From positions 1-10,198 of the forward strand of contig SOJB01000075.1 of the NCBI GenBank assembly GCA_004376695.1: DNA of 10,198 nucleotides, written 5' to 3'. The translations under genes and the position numbers were made by a program. The notes under the pieces are model-generated. The model did not search any database. It was given only the letters and a program-made list of their open reading frames with translations, and was not told where the DNA came from. Positions 1 through 7,225 of this stretch are shown here, one piece after another. The DNA comes from Dehalococcoidia bacterium (GTDB lineage: Bacteria > Chloroflexota > Dehalococcoidia > GIF9 > AB-539-J10). The stretch's first letter is position 1, and every line of letters begins with the position of its first letter.

Positions 1-566
1 GTCTGAGCGCCAACGAAGAAGCTCCTGATTCTGCCCAGGCCAAGTCTCTGGGCCAGCCTGGGCCTACATCCGTTAGCCAGGATCACAGCTCTGGCACTGA
101 ACACCTCTCTCGTGCCGCACCGTAAGGTTTCAGCTTGCATCCTGTCCTTCCCCAGGATAACGTCAGTCACCGGAGAAGAGAAGAAGTACTGCGCCCCCTG
201 AGACCGGGCTTTGGAGGCCATCGCCTCATCAAGCAAAGACCGATTAACTACATAAGCCTGGACATCCTCGGTCTGCAGCCTTAAGCATCTCCCGGAGGGG
301 GAGAAAAACTTGGCCGACTTCGCCCCGGTCAATATCACGTCTGTGCTGACGCCGAGAGAACGGAGGCATTCGACGCTGATGATCCCCGTGCAACAGACAT
401 TGAGTCCCGGTGCGCTCTTTTCTTCGAAGACAGCGACACTGTGACCCAATGAAGCCAGCTCATAGGCCGCGTAGCTTCCGGCCGGCCCCGCTCCCACTAC
501 GATGACATCGTAAGATTGGTTGGACAATTCCCTGCCACGTCTTTGGATTTCTGCAAGCAGTACCAT
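1..566 (-). CDS. Geranylgeranyl-reductase-family FAD-dependent oxidoreductase, N-terminal part (cut by the window edge)
   Basis: Reading the minus strand from ATG at 566 gives 188 residues that stay open to position 1, so the C-terminal half lies outside the window. Residues 20-47 form a Rossmann beta-alpha-beta unit with GAGPAG at 25-30 and an acidic residue (E48/E49) where the FAD ribose is bound. NVCCTGIIS (56-64) fits the cysteine-containing segment after the first FAD motif in geranylgeranyl reductases. Family members are flavoproteins that reduce double bonds of prenyl chains; the substrate here cannot be told. The gene diverges from another member of the same family starting at 839, so the two are paralogues or complementary reductases. 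The start is uncertain: a TATAAT box abuts the ATG, which would put a transcript start inside the first codons. In-frame CTG (560) or TTG (527, after AGGGA) are alternatives. I am confident of the fold and family, less of the start. Confidence 0.85.
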   Translation of the reverse strand, partial: MVLLAEIQRRGRELSNQSYDVIVVGAGPAGSYAAYELASLGHSVAVFEEKSAPGLNVCCTGIISVECLRSLGVSTDVILTGAKSAKFFSPSGRCLRLQTEDVQAYVVNRSLLDEAMASKARSQGAQYFFSSPVTDVILGKDRMQAETLRCGTREVFSARAVILANGCRPRLAQRLGLGRIRSFFVGAQ

Positions 567-572
567 ATTATA
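567..572 (-). promoter_or_regulatory. -10 box TATAAT abutting the start of the leftmost gene
   Basis: The minus strand reads TATAAT at 572-567, directly before the ATG at 566. No good -35 hexamer stands 16-18 bases upstream (AGATGT or a neighbour). If the box is used, transcription would begin near 560, inside the ATG frame. That would mean either a leaderless mRNA beginning at the in-frame CTG at 560 or a start further downstream. The alternative is that the box is fortuitous and the real promoter lies further right. Confidence 0.35.
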
Positions 573-671
573 TAGCAAATCGCCTAGTCACATCTGTTTC
601 TCATCCTGACCTCTCCCTCACTCGGCCCTGCGAGCCAAGAATTGCCGCGCGTGGCAGCCCCAATCTCACCA

Positions 672-710
672 AGATTGCTTCGTCCCGATTTGTCGGCACT
701 CGCAATGACA
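672..710. repeat. Short palindromic interspersed repeat (AGATTGCTTCG…CTCGCAATGACA type)
   Basis: The plus strand runs from AGATTGCTTCGTC to CTCGCAATGACA. ATTGC and GCAAT at the two ends are complementary, and an inner CCGA-TTTG-TCGG hairpin lies between them. Read on the minus strand it begins TGTCATTGCGAG and ends GAAGCAATCT. I recognise this as the outline of a small intergenic palindrome that recurs in Dehalococcoidia, Rickettsiales and other genomes. A perfect 6-bp dyad, CAATCT (661-666) with AGATTG (672-677), sits at its left edge. It lies between the two divergent flavoprotein genes and holds no convincing ORF. Confidence 0.6.
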
Positions 711-767
711 GTACGGAAGCCCTATCTTGAACAACCTCTTTATGAAAGAAAGGGACTGGAGGCGGAA

Positions 768-794
768 TTGTTAAGCGACCTACTGGGTTATAAT
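768..794 (+). promoter_or_regulatory. Sigma-70-type promoter for the second reductase and dxs
   Basis: TTGTTA at 768-773 and a perfect TATAAT at 789-794 are separated by 15 bases, slightly short of the optimum. A start near 801 would give a leader of about 40 bases containing GAGGGG (827-832) before the start codon. The -10 match is strong; the -35 and spacing are only fair. Confidence 0.55.
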
Positions 795-838
795 ATAGTA
801 AGGATAGGTTTCCATCACTTCGTTTTGAGGGGTTTCTG

Positions 839-1987
839 TTGGTGAGACGAAGCGACGATGTAATAATTGTCGGCGCTGGGCCTGCCGGGGCAACGCTTGC
901 TTACGAACTCGCCAAAAGAGGGATAGGAGTATTGCTTCTGGAAAAGGAGAAGTTGCCGCGCCACAAGTGCTGTGCTGGCGGGCTTACGAGCAAGGCTGTA
1001 AAACTCCTCGGTTTTGATATATCGGAGGTGGTAGAAGACGTAGTCTATGAGATTAGCATCACTTTTGATCTGCGCAACCCTTATCTGCGACAACATGGTC
1101 AACCATTGATTTACACCGTGATGCGTGATGTATTTGACCATTTCTTAGTGAAGAAGGCACAACAACGTGGAGCTGTGCTTGTTGATGGTCAAAACGTAAG
1201 ACGAATACAAATGAGCGGTGATTGGGTCGAGGTTTCTACCGCTGACAGCATCCTTCGCTCCCGACTTGTGGTAGGGGCGGATGGCGCTTATAGCGTAGTG
1301 ACAAGAGACTTGGGCATGGGAAGAAGCATGGAATATGGTGCGGCAATAGGCTCGGAAATTGTCGTGCCCGAGGAGGAATTGGCCAGATGGAAATCGCGGG
1401 CCCAGATGGAGCTGGGGTGCATTCCCGGGGGTTATGCCTGGGTATTCCCCAAGCGCGACCATCTCTCTATTGGAGTCGCATGTCCTGCCTCCAAGGCAAA
1501 GCACTTAAACAGGCTCCATCAGGAGTTCCTGAACTCACTCGGCACCAGTGATTATACTATCTCCAGGTCCAGTAGCCACTTCATACCGACGTGTACAAAG
1601 GGGAGGCTTGTCTGGCACGATAAGGTCTTGCTTCTTGGGGATGCGGCCGGGCTTGCTGATCCATTAACGGGGGAGGGCATTCACAACGCCATCCTGAGTG
1701 CTCAGCTTGCCGTACCGGTGATTGAAAATTCTCTAGCGCATGCCAACGCGAAACTGGAGGATTACCAGGAAGCCGTAGAAGAGAAGATAATGTCCGAGTT
1801 GAGAATAGCACGTGTGCTCTCGAAATTCTTCATCCGCTTCCCTCATCTGGCGTTTGGAATGCTCAGCCGGAGTGACGAGACGTGGAGAGCTGGCTGTGGC
1901 TTGATGTCCGGCGAACTGAAGTATGCCGATATGAAGGGAACGGCAGGCGGATTCAAAGGTATCGTTGACCGCCTGTTTCGAACCTAG
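839..1987 (+). CDS. Geranylgeranyl-reductase-family FAD-dependent oxidoreductase
   Basis: This gene encodes 382 residues, the usual length for the family. Seen in the protein: the FAD Rossmann motif GAGPAG at 12-17 with E35 for the ribose; KCCAGGLTSKA (43-53), the family's cysteine/glycine segment; GADGAYSVVTR (146-156), the NAD(P)H/flavin-binding DG motif; GGYAWVFPK (197-205), typical of geranylgeranyl reductases; and GDAAGLADPLTGEGI (267-281), the second FAD contact with the pyrophosphate/ribityl chain. Such enzymes saturate geranylgeranyl chains on chlorophyll, quinone or archaeal-type lipid precursors. With no pigment genes in view, a quinone or lipid role is my inference. The start is TTG at 839 (6 bases after GAGGGG) or GTG at 842 (9 bases after); both fit. 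dxs follows 69 bases downstream on the same strand, linking it to isoprenoid supply. Confidence 0.88.
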   Translation: MVRRSDDVIIVGAGPAGATLAYELAKRGIGVLLLEKEKLPRHKCCAGGLTSKAVKLLGFDISEVVEDVVYEISITFDLRNPYLRQHGQPLIYTVMRDVFDHFLVKKAQQRGAVLVDGQNVRRIQMSGDWVEVSTADSILRSRLVVGADGAYSVVTRDLGMGRSMEYGAAIGSEIVVPEEELARWKSRAQMELGCIPGGYAWVFPKRDHLSIGVACPASKAKHLNRLHQEFLNSLGTSDYTISRSSSHFIPTCTKGRLVWHDKVLLLGDAAGLADPLTGEGIHNAILSAQLAVPVIENSLAHANAKLEDYQEAVEEKIMSELRIARVLSKFFIRFPHLAFGMLSRSDETWRAGCGLMSGELKYADMKGTAGGFKGIVDRLFRT

Positions 1988-2029
1988 GATAAGGATCTTA
2001 AGTGGCGCCAACAGGCAAAGAGTTGAATC

Positions 2030-2038
2030 TGTTATGAT
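2030..2038 (+). promoter_or_regulatory. Possible internal extended -10 promoter for dxs
   Basis: TG-T-TATGAT at 2030-2038 matches the extended -10 pattern in the 69-base gap before dxs, but no -35 box is apparent. A transcript from about 2045 would still carry the dxs ribosome-binding site GGGAG (2046-2050). dxs could therefore be expressed from here as well as from the upstream operon promoter. Confidence 0.3.
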
Positions 2039-2056
2039 CTGGAGTGGGAGATTAGG

Positions 2057-3964
2057 GTGTCTAAGATACTGGAGAGAATAAACTGCCCCGATGACGTCAG
2101 GTGGCTGGACCGCCGTGAACTAGGTGAGCTTTGTTCCGAGCTCAGGGAGTTATTGGTAAGCACGGTTACTGAAAACGGAGGACACCTGGCATCCAGTCTG
2201 GGAGCCGTCGAGCTTACTATCGCCTTACACCGCGTATTTGACAGCCCCAGAGACAAGATGATCTGGGATGTAGGACACCAAAGCTACGTTCATAAATTAT
2301 TGACAGGAAGAAGGGAGCAGTTTTCCTCTCTGCGTCGATATCAAGGACTCTCAGGATTTCCTGATAGAAATGAGAGTCCGCATGACGCTTTCACGACGGG
2401 ACATGGCGGCACCTCCATTTCAGCAGCTCTAGGCATGGCTTTGACCCGTGACCTTGTGCGCGGTAATCATCATGTGGTAGCTGTCATCGGCGATGGATGC
2501 CTTACCTGTGGTATGGCCTACGAAGGGCTGAATCATGCCGGGCACTTGAACACAAGGCTCATTGTGGTGCTCAATGACAACGGCATGTCCATTTCACCCA
2601 CAGTAGGAGCGCTAGCCAGGTGGCTGAATGTAGTACGAACGACCAATCCTTATATACAAGCTAAGGAACAGACGCGTCGGTTGCTGTCTCTCTTGCCCGG
2701 AGGGAAGAGGCTGCGGTGGGCACTGCACCGGCTTAAGGAAGGAGCCAAGGCAGTATTCATGCCCACCATGATGTGGGAACAGCTTGGCTTCACTTACCTG
2801 GGGCCGATAGACGGTCATGACGTTGCTGAACTGGAGAAAGCTCTAGTTCGGGCGAAGAACTACCACAAGCCTGTCATTGTCCACGTCCTGACTATCAAGG
2901 GCAAGGGCTACAGGCCGGCAGAGGATAATCCCACTCGCTTCCACGGTGTTTCGCCTAAGAGTGAGAGACCGGTTACAGCACCCACATATAGTCAGGTATT
3001 CGCTCAGACAGTCCGTGGATTGCTCAGGGACAATCCCAAGCTGGTAGTGATAAGTGCTGCCATGATCGAAGGCAACAGCCTATCCCCCCTGGCCAAAGAG
3101 TTCCCGCACCGCATCTACGATGTAGGGATCTCCGAACAGCATGCAGTTACACTAGCTGCCGGTCTGGCTACTCAGGGCTTCATACCTGTCGTAGCTATAT
3201 ACTCTACCTTCCTGCAGCGTGCCTTTGACCAAATATTGCACGATGTTTGTCTCCCTGATTTGCCTGTCATCTTCGCCGTGGATCGTAGCGGCATCGTCGG
3301 AGACGACGGCAAGACACATCAAGGGCTGTTTGATTTATCCTATCTTAGCCTAATGCCTAACATAATCGTTTGCGCGCCTAAGGACGAGAATGAACTGCGA
3401 AACCTGCTCTACACCTCCCTGACTACAGAGCATCCAATGGCAATTCGTTATCCTCGTGGGCAGGGAGCAAACGTTCCCTTAGCCACCGAGCTTCATCAAA
3501 TCCCTATAGGCAAAGCTGAGATAGTAAAGCAGGGTGCGGACATGGCCATAATAGGCATCGGCTCCACCGTCATGCCTTCTATTGAAGCAGCGAAGCATCT
3601 GGCTCCCCGGGGCATTGATGCCATGGTAGTTAACGCCCGGTTCGCCAAGCCTCTAGATACAGAGCTAATTCTGGACGCAGCCAACCGCACGAAGAAGATG
3701 GTCATAGTAGAGGAGAATGTTCTTAGCGGCGGCTTTGGTGCTGCGGTGCTGGAGCTGCTGGAAAAGGCCAAAGTGTCAGATGTCAAAGTGAGGCGATTAG
3801 GCATTCCTGACGAATTCGTAACACATGGAAAGCAGGATTTTCTTCGCTCTCTCTACCATCTGGATGCCCAGGGAATAGCCAGCGAATGCATTGATTTCCT
3901 GGCTCAGTTTCATGACCATTCCATCAGGCCGTTGAGTCCTTATTCTCCTGAGCCATTCGCTTGA
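2057..3964 (+). CDS. dxs: 1-deoxy-D-xylulose-5-phosphate synthase
   Basis: This is the thiamine-diphosphate enzyme that condenses pyruvate and glyceraldehyde 3-phosphate into DXP, the first step of the MEP isoprenoid pathway in the cytoplasm. The 635-residue length is normal. Visible motifs in order: GGHLASSLGAVELT (41-54, substrate/TPP histidine); WDVGHQSYVHKLLTGRR (70-86); the TPP/Mg motif starting GDG at 145-147 and closing at N175 in LNDNGMSIS; KGKGY (281-285); the pyrimidine-domain catalytic glutamate E360 in DVGISEQHAVT; DRSGIVGDDGKTHQG (409-423); and RYPRG (464-468) before the C-terminal transketolase domain. The TPP motif carries Cys at 148 and 151, where Ala and Gly/Ala are usual. 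GTG at 2057 follows GGGAG by 6 bases. The gene is probably co-transcribed with the reductase upstream. Its last 41 bases overlap the end of mutS on the other strand, leaving no room for a terminator. Confidence 0.96.
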   Translation: MSKILERINCPDDVRWLDRRELGELCSELRELLVSTVTENGGHLASSLGAVELTIALHRVFDSPRDKMIWDVGHQSYVHKLLTGRREQFSSLRRYQGLSGFPDRNESPHDAFTTGHGGTSISAALGMALTRDLVRGNHHVVAVIGDGCLTCGMAYEGLNHAGHLNTRLIVVLNDNGMSISPTVGALARWLNVVRTTNPYIQAKEQTRRLLSLLPGGKRLRWALHRLKEGAKAVFMPTMMWEQLGFTYLGPIDGHDVAELEKALVRAKNYHKPVIVHVLTIKGKGYRPAEDNPTRFHGVSPKSERPVTAPTYSQVFAQTVRGLLRDNPKLVVISAAMIEGNSLSPLAKEFPHRIYDVGISEQHAVTLAAGLATQGFIPVVAIYSTFLQRAFDQILHDVCLPDLPVIFAVDRSGIVGDDGKTHQGLFDLSYLSLMPNIIVCAPKDENELRNLLYTSLTTEHPMAIRYPRGQGANVPLATELHQIPIGKAEIVKQGADMAIIGIGSTVMPSIEAAKHLAPRGIDAMVVNARFAKPLDTELILDAANRTKKMVIVEENVLSGGFGAAVLELLEKAKVSDVKVRRLGIPDEFVTHGKQDFLRSLYHLDAQGIASECIDFLAQFHDHSIRPLSPYSPEPFA

Positions 3965-6485
3965 GCTCGTAGAGCTTGGTGATTGCCTCCAGAGGAGACA
4001 AGGAATCGATGTCGAGCCGGCCGATCTCATCGGCCAAGGGGGAGCCTTCCGCGAAAAGAGGAATCTGGAGCGACGCTTTACGCTGAGGGACCTTGCCCTT
4101 CTTAGAAACATGGCCTTCCAGTTCAGCAAGGACTTCCTGAGCTCGGACGATTACCGATTTTGGCAGGCCAGCTAGCTGAGCAACGTGGATGCCATAGCTT
4201 CTGTCGGTGCTGCCAGGGACAATCTTATGTAGAAAGATGACCTTATCTCCTTCCTCCGCCACCGCTACGTTGAGGTTTTTCACTCTGGGCAAAACATCAG
4301 CCAGGTCCACCAATTCATGATAATGAGTCGCAAAAAGGGTCTTCGCTCCAAGCTCAGGGCGGTTATGGATGAACTCGGCTACTGCCCAGGCGATGGAAAG
4401 TCCATCATAGGTCGAGGTGCCCCGCCCGATTTCATCCAGGATAATGAAGGAGCGCGAGGTAGCATTGTTCAGGATATTCGCCGCCTCAGTCATCTCCACC
4501 ATAAAGGTGGATTGACCAGCGGCTAAGTCCTCCTGTGCGCCAATGCGGGTGAAGATGCGGTCAACGATTCCGATATCCGCTGAATCGGCAGGGACAAAGC
4601 TACCTATCTGGGCCAGAAGGATGATTAAGGCTACCTGCCTGAGATAGGTAGACTTCCCCGACATATTGGGGCCTGTTAGTATGATAAGTTGATTGTCCTT
4701 ATTACATAAATAAGCATCGTTAAGAACAAAATTGTCCCGACCTATGCTTTGTTCCACAACAGGGTGACGCCCGCCCTTAATGTCTATGACATCCTCGTCG
4801 GTCAGCGTTGGCCTGACATAACTATGACGCACTGCCACCTCGGCAAGACTCGAAAGGGCGTCAATCTGAGCTATGGCTCTGGCGGTGGCCAGAATTGGCT
4901 CACCTCTAGCGCTTATCTGCTGACAGAGTTGCCGGAAAATGGTAGCCTCCAGGTCGGCCATCTTCTCCTGAGCATTGAGAATCAACGACTCGTATTCTTT
5001 GAGTTCGGGAGTGAAAAATCTCTCCGCCTCCGCCAGAGTCTGCTTACGAATATAATCTGAAGGGACTACGCTGAGATTAGCCCGAGATATCTCGATGTAA
5101 TAGCCAAATACCCGGTTGTAGCCAACTTTCAGTGACCTAATCCCTGTACGCCCCCTTTCCCTCTGCTCCAGGCCAGCCAGATATTCTCTGGCCTGCCGCG
5201 AATCATGCCGAATTCCGTCCAACTCGGGGGAGAAACCTTCCCTTATCACACCACCTTGCTCCAAATCCCCCGGTTCATCGGCGATAGCCCCGGCGATCAG
5301 GTCCACGATATCGGGGCAGGGCTTAAGCTCGTCGCTCGGCCAGTTCATGACATCGCCATCTGTCATCGTCGCCTTCACATCCGGCACCTTTTGCAGGCTG
5401 GAGCGAAGCGTTACCAACTCCCGTGGCACAACTCTTCCGCTGCTCACTCGATTAACCAGCCTCTCCAGGTCGGCGATATCTGATAAAAGAGCAATGACCT
5501 TTCGGCGAGCCAGACTATCTCGATGAAACCAGGCCAGTGCCTCCTGCCGTCGATTCAAGATGCCGAGATCCAGAAGAGGATGCCCCAGCCAATTCTTGAG
5601 CAGCCTGCCACCCATGGCTGTCTTGCTCAGGTCAATGATGGAGAGAAGGGAGTTACCGCTTTCTCCCCACCTGCCACCTTGAAAAAGCTCCAGATTGCGA
5701 ATAGTTTGACCATCGAGAGTCATAAAGGAATCTGTAGAGTAGGTAGCAAGTTTGCTCAGCCGGGGCAGAGTTCCCTTCTGTGTTTCCTTGACATAATGAA
5801 TTAGGGCGCCAGCGGCCATTATAGCTAAAGGCAGACGGGCGCAACCATAACCTTCCAGGCTGGCCACAGCAAAATGCTCCAGCAGAGCTTCCCGGGCAAT
5901 CTCAAGATCAAACCAGTAGTCATCCAGTCGGCTCGTGGTGAACGGCAATCGAGTGTATTCATCGCCAACTTCGGGAACAAGAATCTCGCTGGGCTGAAGG
6001 CGCTCCAGTTCAGGCATTACCCTTTCACCAGAAAGCTGAGTGGTGACAAACTCGCTCGTACTGATATCAACATAGGCAATGCCCGCGTTCTCGCCTTCGA
6101 TGACCAGGCTGGCCAGATAGTTATTGCGCTTACTCTCAAGCAGATCGGGCTCGACCACCGTCCCCGGCGTTACGACACGAACGACATCCCTTTCCACCAA
6201 TCCCTTGCCCGGTGGACTGAGTTGCTCGCAAATAGCGACTTTGTGACCGCGGTTAATGAGCTTAGCCAGATAATTGTCCAGGGCGTGATGAGGTATCCCC
6301 GCCATGGGCACCCTCTGCCCCTTACCCAGCTCCCGGGAAGTGAGGACAACATCCAGGTCTCGCGAGGCGACCCTGGCATCCTCGTCAAACGTCTCGTAGA
6401 AGTCGCCCAGCCGGAAGAATACGATAGCTTCGGGGTACCGTTGCTTGACCCTGAGATACTGTTTCCTGAGAGGTGTTACAGCCAT
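3924..6485 (-). CDS. mutS: DNA mismatch repair protein MutS
   Basis: MutS recognises base mismatches and small loops, then acts as an ATP-driven sliding clamp that recruits MutL. At 853 residues it matches the bacterial MutS1 length. The N-terminal mismatch-binding domain carries the wedge motif GDFYETF (Phe29, Glu31). The ATPase has Walker A GPNMSGKST starting at residue 605, Walker B ILDE with D684/E685, and the adjoining GRGTSTYDG signature. ATHYHELVDLA follows further on. The C-terminal helix ending DSLSPLEAITKLYELKRMA is the usual dimer/tetramer tail. The ATG at 6485 has no Shine-Dalgarno in front but has a TAGAAT box 8 bases upstream, suggesting a leaderless or nearly leaderless mRNA. 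No mutL follows, because the gene runs convergently into dxs with a 41-base overlap. The protein looks complete. Confidence 0.97.
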   Translation of the reverse strand: MAVTPLRKQYLRVKQRYPEAIVFFRLGDFYETFDEDARVASRDLDVVLTSRELGKGQRVPMAGIPHHALDNYLAKLINRGHKVAICEQLSPPGKGLVERDVVRVVTPGTVVEPDLLESKRNNYLASLVIEGENAGIAYVDISTSEFVTTQLSGERVMPELERLQPSEILVPEVGDEYTRLPFTTSRLDDYWFDLEIAREALLEHFAVASLEGYGCARLPLAIMAAGALIHYVKETQKGTLPRLSKLATYSTDSFMTLDGQTIRNLELFQGGRWGESGNSLLSIIDLSKTAMGGRLLKNWLGHPLLDLGILNRRQEALAWFHRDSLARRKVIALLSDIADLERLVNRVSSGRVVPRELVTLRSSLQKVPDVKATMTDGDVMNWPSDELKPCPDIVDLIAGAIADEPGDLEQGGVIREGFSPELDGIRHDSRQAREYLAGLEQRERGRTGIRSLKVGYNRVFGYYIEISRANLSVVPSDYIRKQTLAEAERFFTPELKEYESLILNAQEKMADLEATIFRQLCQQISARGEPILATARAIAQIDALSSLAEVAVRHSYVRPTLTDEDVIDIKGGRHPVVEQSIGRDNFVLNDAYLCNKDNQLIILTGPNMSGKSTYLRQVALIILLAQIGSFVPADSADIGIVDRIFTRIGAQEDLAAGQSTFMVEMTEAANILNNATSRSFIILDEIGRGTSTYDGLSIAWAVAEFIHNRPELGAKTLFATHYHELVDLADVLPRVKNLNVAVAEEGDKVIFLHKIVPGSTDRSYGIHVAQLAGLPKSVIVRAQEVLAELEGHVSKKGKVPQRKASLQIPLFAEGSPLADEIGRLDIDSLSPLEAITKLYELKRMAQENKDSTA

Positions 6486-6493
6486 CTATGCTA

Positions 6494-6522
6494 ATTCTAC
6501 TAGCTCTTCAGCAACATATAAA
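6494..6522 (-). promoter_or_regulatory. Promoter for mutS, giving a leaderless or near-leaderless mRNA
   Basis: On the minus strand TTTATA (6522-6517) and TAGAAT (6499-6494) are 17 bases apart, matching the sigma-70 hexamers at four and five of six positions. Transcription would begin around 6487, within two bases of the mutS ATG at 6485. This agrees with the absence of a ribosome-binding site there. Confidence 0.45.
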
Positions 6523-6565
6523 GTCATACTGATTGGCCTCATTGGCAACTTCGCCTGTCACTTCT

Positions 6566-6620
6566 TGTCATTCAGAGCGAAGCGCAGAATCACAACCGAT
6601 TGCTGCCCTTCAGCGTGACA
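6566..6620. repeat. Short imperfect palindromic repeat (TGTCATTCAGAGCGAAGCG…TGACA)
   Basis: The left arm starts TGTCATTCAGAGCGAAGCGC and continues AGAATC. The right arm, read in reverse complement, is TGTCACGCTGAAGGGCAGC followed by AATC, so both ends are TGTCA and the arms are related but diverged. This is the other common outline of small intergenic palindromes ('TGTCATTCTGAGCGAAGCGAAGAATC'), related to the element at 672-710. It lies in the divergent mutS-ybeY gap and is probably a non-autonomous mobile or RNA-hairpin repeat. Confidence 0.55.
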
Positions 6621-6642
6621 GTTAACCCCTCCCCACCATAAG

Positions 6643-6666
6643 GGCTTCCACAAAAACGGGGAAGCC
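6643..6666. promoter_or_regulatory. Operator-like dyad upstream of ybeY
   Basis: GGCTTCC (6643-6649) and GGAAGCC (6660-6666) form a perfect 7-bp inverted repeat around a 10-base centre. It ends two bases before the TATAAT box at 6669, covering the -35/spacer region. No T-run follows on either strand, so it is not an intrinsic terminator. Its position fits a protein-binding site controlling ybeY, possibly also mutS. The regulator is unknown. Confidence 0.4.
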
Positions 6667-6674
6667 TCTATAAT
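6645..6674 (+). promoter_or_regulatory. Promoter for ybeY
   Basis: There is a perfect TATAAT at 6669-6674, with a weak CTTCCA 18 bases upstream (6645-6650) as the only -35 candidate. Transcription from about 6681 would leave a leader of about 17 bases to GTG at 6698, or about 41 to TTG at 6722. The weak -35 lying inside a dyad suggests dependence on, or blocking by, a bound protein. Confidence 0.45.
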
Positions 6675-6697
6675 GATGATGCGCCCGGGATAGGGCC

Positions 6698-7189
6698 GTG
6701 TTCAAGGAGTTGAGACAAGCGTTGTTAGCCGGAACTGCGATCTCTATTGACGAAGAATTCGGTGGATTGGTGGACGAGGACTGGGTGAGGAAGATAGCTC
6801 AGCAAATCCTCGAGGCTGAGGGGATGGCGCCTCCTTACGAGGTGAGCCTGGTTTTCACCGATTCTGAGACGGTGCGACAGCTTAACCGGGACTACCGGGG
6901 GATCGATATGCCCACGGATGTGCTTGCGTTCCATATGCTCTCGCACAAGGGCAGTGATGGTTTCTTCGCACTCCCTCCAGATGGCATCACTCGTGTGGGA
7001 GAGGTAATCATCTCTTACCCCAGAGCAGTGGAGCAAGCCAAAGAACAAGGTCAGTCAACCGAAAGAGAACTGGCACTGCTGGTTATCCATGGAGTACTTC
7101 ACCTCTTGGGCTACGACCATCAACAACCGGAGGAAGAAGCCGGGATGAGAGCAAAGGAAAGAGAACTTCTGGACAAATGCCTGCCTTGA
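6698..7189 (+). CDS. ybeY: Endoribonuclease YbeY (16S rRNA 3'-end maturation and ribosome quality control)
   Basis: YbeY is a small zinc-dependent cytoplasmic RNase involved in 16S rRNA 3' processing and decay of defective 70S ribosomes. The signature H-x3-H-x5-H is present: H131, H135 and H141 in HGVLHLLGYDH bind the metal. Upstream are LNRDYRGIDMPTDVLAF (62-78) and GEVIISYPRA (101-110), both characteristic of the family. Length is 163 residues from GTG at 6698, within the family range. That GTG has only AGGG two bases before it. An AAGGAG at 6704-6709 lies inside the reading frame, 12 bases before an in-frame TTG at 6722, so the true start may be TTG 6722 (155 residues). It diverges from mutS and converges on the hydrolase with a 36-base gap. 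Its usual partners (PhoH, Era, an HD domain) are not next to it here. Confidence 0.93.
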   Translation: MFKELRQALLAGTAISIDEEFGGLVDEDWVRKIAQQILEAEGMAPPYEVSLVFTDSETVRQLNRDYRGIDMPTDVLAFHMLSHKGSDGFFALPPDGITRVGEVIISYPRAVEQAKEQGQSTERELALLVIHGVLHLLGYDHQQPEEEAGMRAKERELLDKCLP

Positions 7190-7225
7190 TGGCGAACAAT
7201 GCCCTGCACGAGTTCTTGCAGATTC

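Noticed and set aside
642..845. A 67-codon plus-strand frame in the divergent gap
   Set aside because: It runs through the palindromic repeat and the promoter and overlaps the reductase start, with no ribosome-binding site.
5874..6494. A 206-codon plus-strand frame opposite the 5' end of mutS
   Set aside because: It is a shadow of mutS. The minus-strand reading has full MutS motifs and this frame resembles no family.
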